Assembly (NCBI RefSeq): GCF_028622095.1
Contig: NZ_CP115165.1
Location: 1,314,501-1,378,500, forward strand
Reading direction: 5' to 3'
DNA from: Deinococcus aquaticus
GTDB lineage: Bacteria > Deinococcota > Deinococci > Deinococcales > Deinococcaceae
Length of the DNA stretch: 64,000 bases
This document shows, one piece after another, positions 54,692 through 64,000 of this stretch; position 1 is the stretch's first letter; the number at the start of each line of letters is the position of its first letter. Below the pieces are notes generated by a model, which was not told the origin of the DNA, did no database searches, and saw only the letters and a program-made list of their open reading frames with translations. A program made the position numbers and the translations under genes.

Positions 54692-56989
54692 TCAGGCAAC
54701 GCCGGGGGCGGGCGGCGCGGTTCCAGTCGGTACCGCCCCGGTCGGCACGGTGCCGGCCACCGCGTCGGGCGGCGTGGCCCGGCCGATCCAGTACCCCTGC
54801 AGGGCGTCCACGCCGAGTTCCCACAGCAGTTGCGCCTGCTCCGGGGTTTCCACCCCCTCGGCCACCACCCGCAGGTTCAGGGCGCGGCCCAGACCCACGA
54901 CCGCCTGCACCACCTTGAACGCCGCCTGACCGTCCGCGCGGTCCCCCGTGAGTTCCGTCACGAACGCCCGGTCCACCTTCAACACGCTGATCGGCAGGCG
55001 CAGCAGCGACGACAGCGACGACTGCCCCACCCCGAAGTCATCCACGGCCACCTCGATGCTCAGGTCCATCAGGGCCTGAAGGGTCTGCCGGGCCTGCGCC
55101 TCGTTCTCGATCAGCAGGCGCTCCGTGACTTCCAGGCTCAGCGCGGCGTGCGGCAGGCCGTGCTGCCGCAGCGTCCGCAGCAGGAACGGCAGGAAATCCG
55201 GCCGGACCAGGTTCGGCGGGCTGATGTTCACCGCCACCTGCCACGGCCGTCCCGCTGCCCGCCACCCGGCCAGCTGCCGGCACGCCTGTGCGATCACCCA
55301 GCGGTCCAGGTCGACCATCAGGCCCGCGCCTTCCGCGACCGGCACGAACTCGGCCGGGGAGACCGCGCCCAGTTGCGCGTCCTGCCAGCGTAGCAGCGCC
55401 TCGAAATGCACGCGCTGCCCGCCGCGCTCCAGTTGCGGCTGGTAGTGCAGTTGCAACTCTCCGCGCTCGGCGGCGCCCCGCAGGCGCGTCTCGATCGTCA
55501 CCCGCCGCGCGGCCGCCGCGTCGTCCCGCAGCGGATCGAACAGCCGCAGCGCGTTGCGGCCGGTGCGTTTGGCTTCCTTCATGGCGAGGTCCGCGCGGCG
55601 TAGCAGGCCCGCGCTGTCCAGCAGTCCGGCCGCCGGGGCCAGCGCTGCGCCCACCGACGCCGTGATGTTCAGCACCTGCCCTTCCAGCGTCACCGGCGCC
55701 CGTAGGGCGTGCAGCAGGGCCTCGCCCGCCACGCCCAGTTGCTCATCGCGTGCGGCCGGGACGATCACCACGAACTCGTCGGCGCTCAGGTGAAAGCACT
55801 CGCCGTTCAGGGCGGCGGCCTCACTGCGCAGCGTGGCCGCCGTGCGTTGCAGGAAGGTGTCCCCGGCGCGGTGCCCCAGCGCCTCGTTCACGAAACGGAA
55901 GTCATCCAGGTCCACGATCAGCAGCCCCGTGCCCACCGGCCCACGCAGCCGGGCGTCCAGCGTCAGGTGCAGCTGCCGGCGGTTGCCCAGTCCGGTCAGG
56001 GCGTCGTGCCGGGACTGGAATTCCAGTCGCGCGCGGCTGTCCTCCAGCTGGCGCAGCGTCAGCGTCTGCCGCGCCGCCACGAATACCGCCGCGAAGAACG
56101 TCGCGTACAGCGCCCCCCGCGCTTCCAGCGGCAGTCGCACAGCGCCCAGCAGCATGAACCCGGCCAGCAGCGCCGAGTACGGCGCGAGCGGCCCGTACCA
56201 CAGGGAACGCGGACGGCGCGGCGCGCTGACCGTCAATGGGCGCGGCTGACCTGCCTGCCACGCCCCCGCCGTGAACAGCAGCGCCGCCAGCGGCCACAGC
56301 GCGTCCGGCCACATGTTGCCCTCGTACGCGTCCTGCAGCGCCAGGATGGTGTACCCGGTATCCGCCACCACGAATAGCACCATGCCCGCCGCGAGGAACC
56401 CCATGCCGCGCGGCGCGCCGTCCGGGCCGCGCCACGTCTGCGCCACCAGCAGGCTCAGCAGCACCAGGTCCGACAGCGGGTACAGCGCCGCCACGAGATT
56501 CGACAGCAGCGACGGGCCGGCGCTCTGCATCTGCTCGGCCAGCACGAAAAACCACAGGTACGCCCCGGCTGCCATGACCTGCGCCGCCACATCCAGCCGC
56601 GCTTCGCGCGACGGCAGCGACGGCCAGCGCCGCTCGAACAGCCAGAAAGCCACCAGCATGCAGGCCGGTAGCGCCAGGAACCAGGGGTCCGTGAACCCCA
56701 GCACGCCCGCCTGCACGTTCCCCAGCGTGTACAGGGCGTTCCCGACGCCCCAGCAGAACGTCCCAGCTGCCAGCCACCGCCACGCGCCCGGCGCTTCCGT
56801 GCGGGCCGCCAGTGACCAGATCAGCGCCGCCGATCCCAGAAAGACCAGCAGGTACGGCCACAGCGCCCACTCCGGCGAAGTGGAAGTCCAGCCGGCCAGA
56901 TGCATCAGGTGCAGCAGGTACCCGGCTCCCAGGCCCAGCGCCGCCAGACCGGTGCCCCTGTGAACAGAGCGGGGCGCGGGCAGGATCAT
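54692..56989 (-). CDS. Membrane GGDEF-EAL protein, GGDEF degenerate
   Basis: 765 residues. About eight N-terminal hydrophobic segments (1-310) form a MASE-like membrane sensor. The GGDEF-like domain (about 320-490) has DALTGLGNRRQL and IVDLDDFRFVNEALGHRAGD but the signature is SADEF, so cyclase activity is probably lost. The EAL domain (about 500-745) looks intact: FEALLRW, EVTERLLIEN, VDDFGVGQSSLS, LKVDRAF, AEGVETPEQ and QGYWIGRATP. It should hydrolyse cyclic di-GMP, perhaps with the GGDEF-like part binding GTP as a regulator. The tail is Pro/Thr-rich. Confidence 0.88.
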   Translation of the reverse strand: MILPAPRSVHRGTGLAALGLGAGYLLHLMHLAGWTSTSPEWALWPYLLVFLGSAALIWSLAARTEAPGAWRWLAAGTFCWGVGNALYTLGNVQAGVLGFTDPWFLALPACMLVAFWLFERRWPSLPSREARLDVAAQVMAAGAYLWFFVLAEQMQSAGPSLLSNLVAALYPLSDLVLLSLLVAQTWRGPDGAPRGMGFLAAGMVLFVVADTGYTILALQDAYEGNMWPDALWPLAALLFTAGAWQAGQPRPLTVSAPRRPRSLWYGPLAPYSALLAGFMLLGAVRLPLEARGALYATFFAAVFVAARQTLTLRQLEDSRARLEFQSRHDALTGLGNRRQLHLTLDARLRGPVGTGLLIVDLDDFRFVNEALGHRAGDTFLQRTAATLRSEAAALNGECFHLSADEFVVIVPAARDEQLGVAGEALLHALRAPVTLEGQVLNITASVGAALAPAAGLLDSAGLLRRADLAMKEAKRTGRNALRLFDPLRDDAAAARRVTIETRLRGAAERGELQLHYQPQLERGGQRVHFEALLRWQDAQLGAVSPAEFVPVAEGAGLMVDLDRWVIAQACRQLAGWRAAGRPWQVAVNISPPNLVRPDFLPFLLRTLRQHGLPHAALSLEVTERLLIENEAQARQTLQALMDLSIEVAVDDFGVGQSSLSSLLRLPISVLKVDRAFVTELTGDRADGQAAFKVVQAVVGLGRALNLRVVAEGVETPEQAQLLWELGVDALQGYWIGRATPPDAVAGTVPTGAVPTGTAPPAPGVA

Positions 56990-57077
56990 GCTTCCCAGCC
57001 TGCGCCCCGCGCCCTCGCCAAAGTCTTACGGGGACATCATGAACGCCCCGCCGCCCACCTTTCGGCCGGAAGGGCGG

Positions 57078-58550
<1,473 letters not shown>

Positions 58551-58721
58551 GCCGGCCCCGCTGCGAACCCCGCACTGCACCCCAAACCCCAACCGTCGAC
58601 TCGATCATGCTCCATGGTGGCATGCGTCCAGGCGCGTAAAAAAGGACCGGGCACCCCCTACAGGGCCCCCGGTCAGGAACGTGAAGGCCAGCTGAAGCGG
58701 GCACTCAGATTCCGCCTGCTA

Positions 58722-58769
58722 CGCTGCCAACCCGGTGCTTTTCCGAGTTAAGAGCGAAGCAGACGGAAT
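58722..58769. repeat. Small non-coding repeat, copy G (partial)
   Basis: CTGCCAACCCGGTGCTTTTCCG...GAAGCAGACGGAATGCGTGT matches the right end of copies B and C with several changes. It ends 5 bp from the stop of the next gene. Confidence 0.65.
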
Positions 58770-58774
58770 GCGTG

Positions 58775-60130
58775 TTACAGGTCCCCTGCCAGCCAGCGCA
58801 CCACGTTCTTGCCCATCGCCGCGTTGCTCAGGTTCGGCCAGTTGTTGTACGTGCCCGTGCTGCCGTCCGAGTACGTGTTGTCGCCGAAGGTGCTGCTGTC
58901 GCCCCACATCGCCACGCGACCCGAGCCGACGCTGTTCACCGCGAGGTACGTCTTGCCGCCTGTGCCCATCAGCGCCGTGCCCGCCAGCACGTCCACGCTG
59001 GTGCCCACGTACACCCCGGCGCTGCTCACGCCGTTCAGGATCGGGTGCGTGGTCACGGGCGTCGCCGTGAGCACCGGATCGCTGAAGCTGGAATTGAACG
59101 ACGCATTCAGGCCGAAGATCGCGTCACTGTTCAGGCTGGCCTGCAACGCGCTACTCACGCTGGCGGGCGTGCTGCCGTCCCAGCCGCCAAACACTTCCGG
59201 GCTGTCCCAGCCGTTGTTGTTGCGGTCGCTGGCGCGGTGATCGGTGATCATGAACACCCCACCGCCGTTCTGCACGAAGCTCTGAATCGCGGCGCGCTCG
59301 GCATCACTGAACGGATTCTGCGGCTCCGGAATCACCAGTACCGACGCTCCCGACAGACTGGTCGAGGTGATGCTGGTGCCTGTGACGCTGCTCACCGTGT
59401 ACCCCAGGCCACGCAGCGCCGAGGCGTAATCGCTGTACGCCCCGTCGATGCGCCAGTCGGCGTTCCCGGCGTCCTCGGCCTTCGTCAGGTCGAACAGCAC
59501 CTTCTTCCCGGTCGCGCCGCCCCCCCCACCCGTCCCGCCGCCACCCGTCCCGCCACCGTTCGCCGCTCCCGGCGTGCTGAGCTGAACCTTGAAATCCACG
59601 CTGTTCGCGTTCGTGTCCGACCCGTCCGGCACGCGTGCCAGGGCGCTGCCCGCGCCGGTCGTAGCGGCCGAGGTGCCCTCACCTTTGTTGCTGGTGGGCG
59701 AACCGTACGCCACCCCGTCAACGATCCCCGTGCCCTTCAGGAGGCGCACGCTGCCCGCCCCGTTGTTCAGGTCCGCGCCCGCATTCACCAGATTTCGGCT
59801 GGCCACCGTCGTGTCCTGCGCTACCACGAAGTACCCGCTCGCCGGAATTGTCCCGGACAGCGTGATCGTGCGGTACTGCGTGCCCGCCGTGTCGAACGCC
59901 GCCAGCGTGTACCCGCTCAGGCTCAGGCCCGCCGGGCCCCTGAGTTCAATGAACGTCCCCACGTCCGTCCCGGCCGAATCGTAGAACAGCTCGTTGATGA
60001 CCGGCTCACCCGCTGCCGCCAGCGTGGACAGACGCGCGTCCCCCGTGAGTGGCACGCGACCACACGAGGACAGGGCAAGAGAAACGGAGGCCAGCAGCAC
60101 TAGGCCGCGCCGGAAGGTTGAATTGGACAT
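58775..60130 (-). CDS. Lipoprotein with lamin-tail domain
   Basis: 451 residues. A lipobox (ALSSC, Cys about 23) anchors it outside. A lamin-tail domain follows (about 42-175: EPVINELFYDSAGTDVGTFIELRGPAGLSLSGYTL). A glycine-rich linker (GGGTGGGGTGGGGG, about 194-207) leads to a second domain (about 215-450) with KKVLFDLTKAEDAGNADWRIDG and VLVIPEPQNPFSDAERAAIQSFVQNGGGVFMITDHRASD, resembling a class I glutamine-amidotransferase-like/DUF4350 fold. The pairing suggests an exported DNA- or nucleotide-related or binding protein, but activity is unknown. Confidence 0.75.
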   Translation of the reverse strand: MSNSTFRRGLVLLASVSLALSSCGRVPLTGDARLSTLAAAGEPVINELFYDSAGTDVGTFIELRGPAGLSLSGYTLAAFDTAGTQYRTITLSGTIPASGYFVVAQDTTVASRNLVNAGADLNNGAGSVRLLKGTGIVDGVAYGSPTSNKGEGTSAATTGAGSALARVPDGSDTNANSVDFKVQLSTPGAANGGGTGGGGTGGGGGATGKKVLFDLTKAEDAGNADWRIDGAYSDYASALRGLGYTVSSVTGTSITSTSLSGASVLVIPEPQNPFSDAERAAIQSFVQNGGGVFMITDHRASDRNNNGWDSPEVFGGWDGSTPASVSSALQASLNSDAIFGLNASFNSSFSDPVLTATPVTTHPILNGVSSAGVYVGTSVDVLAGTALMGTGGKTYLAVNSVGSGRVAMWGDSSTFGDNTYSDGSTGTYNNWPNLSNAAMGKNVVRWLAGDL

Positions 60131-60234
60131 CGAGGTACCATTCTTCGCGCATCTGTCAAGCAGATGTCAACACCACCGGGTCACCTGCCCCCACCCACAC
60201 CGCCCCACCCGGATCACCCACCGCCCGAACCTGC

Positions 60235-60240
60235 TACCCT
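60235..60240 (+). promoter_or_regulatory. Candidate -10 box for the pheS leader transcript
   Basis: TACCCT, 7 nt before the leader-peptide ATG at 60248, the same spacing and form as at rumA (13915). Confidence 0.6.
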
Positions 60241-60247
60241 GACAGGC

Positions 60248-61866
<1,619 letters not shown>

Positions 61867-61870
<4 letters not shown>

Positions 61871-62286
61871 CTTTGAGATCAAGAGCCGTCGCCATCATCC
61901 TCAACGAGGTCGCCAACGATCAGCCCGAGGTGCTGCTAATGCTGCGCCGCAAGCAGGGCCGCGCGTACGCCACGCTGCCCGGCGGCGGCATCGAAGACGG
62001 CGAGACGCCCGAAGGGGCCTGCGTCCGCGAGGTGCTGGAGGAAGTGAACCTGACCGTCACGGTCGGCCCGCCCCTCCTCGTGCTGGAGAACATCGGCAAC
62101 CTGGAGCACTACTTCCGGGCGCACGTGCAGTCCGGCGAGATGCGCCTCGGCGACGGCCCGGAAGCCATCCGCAGCAGCGACGAGAACTGGTACTCGCCGC
62201 AGTGGGTGCCCCTCACGGAACTGGACGCCGTGAACCTCGTGCCCGAGCGGGCGCGGGAACTCGTACGCGAGGTGGCTGCGCAATGA
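61867..62286 (+). CDS. Nudix hydrolase
   Basis: 139 residues. The Nudix box GGGIEDGETPEGACVREVLEE is present (G-x5-E-x7-RE-x2-EE), although the final Gly is replaced by Asn (EEVNL). It hydrolyses a nucleoside diphosphate linked to another group; the substrate is not known. Its ATG overlaps the stop of the AT-rich gene (ATGA), so it is read with pheS as one operon. Deinococcus genomes are rich in Nudix genes. Confidence 0.88.
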
Positions 62287-62465
62287 ACCGCCTGCCTTCA
62301 CTCTCCCCCTTGAGGGGGGAGATGTCCCGCAGGGACAGACTCGAAGAGCTGCGCAGCAGAGGGGGTGAACGGGACTGGCATCGAGACGGAGCGGGGGACG
62401 ATACACCGCGCCGGGGTGGCGCTTCGGTTCACCCCCTCCCAGCCTCCCCCCTCAAGGGGGAGGGG
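62287..62465. other. Repeat-rich gap after the Nudix gene
   Basis: CTCCCCCTTGAGGGGGGAG (about 62303-62321), CTGCGCAGCAGAGGGGGTG (about 62350) and a second CACCCCCTC...CTCAAGGGGGAGGGG (about 62432-62465) form the same repeat family as around 28605. No gene is seen. Confidence 0.5.
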
Positions 62466-62828
62466 CTAAAGGTCCTTTCTGGCGTCCAGGACTTGCTGGA
62501 TTCGTTCGAGGACGCCGGGGATGTTGCTTCGCACTTCGTTGTTCCAGAAGCGCAGGGTCTGGAAGCCGTGGTCGAGCATGTCGGCGTCTCGTTCCCGATC
62601 GGCGTCGCTGTTCAGGTGTTGGCTGCCGTCGAGTTCGATGACGAGGGTGCGTTCGTAGCAGACGAAGTCCGCGACGTACCGGCCCATGGGTTCCTGTCTG
62701 CGGAACGTTACGCCGAGTTGTCTGCGGCGCAGGTGCTGCCACAGGAGGATTTCTTCGGGGGTCATGCGCCTGCGCAGCATGCGGGCCACGTCGGTGGATG
62801 GGCTGGTGCGCGCGTCATGTGGGGTCAC
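62466..62828 (-). CDS. DUF559 family endonuclease-like protein
   Basis: 120 residues of the DUF559/very-short-patch-repair-like nuclease fold: MTPEEILLWQHLRRRQLGVTFRRQEPMGRYVADFVCYERTLVIELDGSQH, with the Asp (YVADF) and E-x-D (IELDG) likely metal-binding, then FQTLRFWNNEV. It probably cuts or binds DNA; not tested. TACACT on the minus strand lies 5 nt before GTG 62828, giving a leaderless start. Longer frames include the GGGGGAGG repeat and are unlikely. It opposes the pheS-Nudix-pheT direction. Confidence 0.78.
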   Translation of the reverse strand: MTPHDARTSPSTDVARMLRRRMTPEEILLWQHLRRRQLGVTFRRQEPMGRYVADFVCYERTLVIELDGSQHLNSDADRERDADMLDHGFQTLRFWNNEVRSNIPGVLERIQQVLDARKDL

Positions 62829-62844
62829 GCCGCAGTGTAATTGC

Positions 62845-62890
62845 GTTGTTCTCCCTCCCCCTTCAGGGGGGAGGGTCGGGGAGGGGGTGA
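62845..62890. repeat. GGGGGAGG dispersed repeat before pheT
   Basis: CTCCCTCCCCCTTCAGGGGGGAGGGTCGGGGAGGGGGTG is related to copies at 28605-28660, 62303-62370 and 62432-62465. It lies just upstream of the pheT ribosome site. Confidence 0.6.
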
Positions 62891-62927
62891 ACCGCAGTGT
62901 CCCCCCGACCAACTCAAGAGGTACTCA

Positions 62928-64000
62928 ATGAAAATTCCGTATTCGTGGTTGAAGGAACTGGTGCCGGGTCTGCCGGTCGTGTCGGAGCTGGAGCCGATCT
63001 TCGCGCAGCTGGGTCTGCCGCTGGAGGGTGTGGAGGAGGTCACGGCGCCGCCAGCGGGGGTGCTGATGGTAGCGGTGAAGGCGGCGGAGGCGATGCCGGG
63101 CACGCAGTTGACGAAACTGACGCTGGACGCTGGTGATCACGGTGAGAAGGTCATTGCGTCGGGTGCGGGGAACGCGGTGGGTCTCCCGGTGGGGACGATG
63201 CTGGCGCTGGTGTCGCCGGGCACGGAGCTGGGCGGCCTGACGTATGGCGTGCGGGCGTTGCAGGGCGTGGAGTCGTGGGGCATGGCGGCCAGCGCGAAGG
63301 AGCTGGGTCTGGGCGAGAGCAGCGCGGGCCTGATGCTGTTCCCGGCCGGGACAGCGAAACCGGGCACGCCCATGCGCGAGCTGTGGGCGGCGGATCACGT
63401 GCTGGATGTGGAGGTCACGCCGAACCGCGCAGATGTGCTGAGCGCGCTGGGGCTGGCGCGGGATCTGGCAGCGTTCCTGAAACTGGAGCTGGTGGAACCG
63501 GCGGCCGGGCCGGAGGCGGTGGGGGAGGGCGAGATCCGCGTGTCCCTGCCGGAGAAGGGCATCCGCATCGAGCGTGACCCGACGCAGAAGTTGCGTTTCG
63601 GTTGCGACCGTTTCGTGGCGCGCACGGTCAGTGGACTGCGGAACGGTCCGGCGCCGCTGTGGATGCAGCGCCGCGTGAGCCTGTCCGGCATGCGCTCCAT
63701 TGACCTGATCGTGGATACCAGCAATTACGTGATGCTGGAACTGGGCCAGCCGACGGCGCTGTACGACCGGCGGGACGTGCGGGGCGATCAGATTCTCGTG
63801 GCGTTCGGGCTGCGGCAGGGCGAGCGGGTGCGGGACCTGATGGGCGGCGAGCACGAGGTCGGCCCCGAGGACCTGCTGATCCTCGACGGCGCGCAGCCCG
63901 AGGTGTCCACGGTCGCGGAGGCCTTCGAGACCGCGAAGCAGCCCAAAGTGGGCGACACGGTGCTGGGCATCGCGGGCATCATGGGCGGCGATCACGGGCA
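62928..64000 (+). CDS. pheT: Phenylalanyl-tRNA synthetase, beta subunit, 3' end beyond the window
   Basis: About 357 codons are visible. MKIPYSWLKELVPGLPVVSELEPIFAQLGLPLEGVEEV is the PheT start; a tRNA-binding EMAP-like fold follows (VLMVAVKAAEAMPGTQLTKLTLDAGD, GNAVGLPVGTMLALVSPG). VTPNRADVLSALGLARDLAAFLKLEL leads to the B3/B4 editing region (CDRFVARTVSGLRNGP, SIDLIVDTSNYVMLELGQPTALYD). The visible end has [15 protein letters not shown] lies upstream of the ATG. It is separated from pheS by about 1.5 kb of other genes. The product needs PheS for activity. Confidence 0.94.
   Translation, partial: MKIPYSWLKELVPGLPVVSELEPIFAQLGLPLEGVEEVTAPPAGVLMVAVKAAEAMPGTQLTKLTLDAGDHGEKVIASGAGNAVGLPVGTMLALVSPGTELGGLTYGVRALQGVESWGMAASAKELGLGESSAGLMLFPAGTAKPGTPMRELWAADHVLDVEVTPNRADVLSALGLARDLAAFLKLELVEPAAGPEAVGEGEIRVSLPEKGIRIERDPTQKLRFGCDRFVARTVSGLRNGPAPLWMQRRVSLSGMRSIDLIVDTSNYVMLELGQPTALYDRRDVRGDQILVAFGLRQGERVRDLMGGEHEVGPEDLLILDGAQPEVSTVAEAFETAKQPKVGDTVLGIAGIMGGDHG

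Overview
The window is high-GC, densely packed bacterial DNA that reads as a Deinococcus chromosome segment. Supporting signs are a biosynthetic SpeA, a Thermus/Deinococcus-type phenylacetate cluster with a PaaR-like operator, dispersed ~135-160 bp small non-coding repeats ending in ATACGGA(C/T)TCCG, many Ala/Pro/Arg-rich secreted proteins, and about 20 genes with a TANNNT -10 box only 5-7 nt before the start codon (leaderless transcription). No rRNA, prophage or CRISPR was seen. Species was not determined.

Layout. 1-3.5 kb: edge fragment, ilvA behind a leader-peptide attenuator, FAD oxidoreductase. 3.7-9 kb: envelope block (SpoIID/LytB-like protein, LptD/OstA-like protein, lipoprotein). 9-13.8 kb: serine hydrolase, diguanylate cyclase preceded by a coupled micro-ORF, tRNA-Asp, speA. 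13.9-23.7 kb: RlmD/RumA-like methyltransferase, small exported proteins between repeats, HAD phosphatase, acpS diverging from a fused MNT-HEPN protein, DegV, aldo/keto reductase coupled to a nucleotidyltransferase, RidA, large secreted protein. 23.8-30.8 kb: phenylacetate degradation (paaABCD, paaZ) split by an AT-rich island, a MITE-like remnant and map. 30.9-38.5 kb: aldo/keto reductase under a perfect palindrome, a complete IS element with 7-bp target duplication, TPR-GGDEF protein, ABC exporter pair, beta-propeller lipoprotein. 38.7-43.7 kb: molybdo-hydroxylase accessory genes (CoxE-like, MoxR/CoxD-like, CoxG-like, MobA/MocA-like) without the enzyme itself, plus a 23-codon Cys-rich micro-ORF coupled to moxR. 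43.8-45.9 kb: two metallophosphoesterases and a DUF3006-like protein. 46.2-54.6 kb: gltBD, SnoaL-like protein, glyA. 54.7-60.1 kb: degenerate-GGDEF/EAL protein, K+/H+ antiporter, lamin-tail lipoprotein. 60.2-64 kb: pheS behind an attenuator, then an AT-rich gene, a Nudix gene and an opposing DUF559 gene before pheT, which runs off the window.

How genes work together: PaaABC(D) epoxidises phenylacetyl-CoA and PaaZ opens and oxidises the ring product. GltB/GltD form glutamate synthase. PheS/PheT form phenylalanyl-tRNA synthetase. The CoxD/CoxE/CoxG/MobA-like genes look like maturation factors for a molybdenum enzyme encoded elsewhere.

The most notable regulatory reading is that ilvA and pheS both lie behind short leader peptides starting 7 nt after a -10 box, with few codons for the relevant amino acid, and mutually exclusive antiterminator/terminator stems. 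All functional calls come from reading sequence and motifs by eye; no database search was run.
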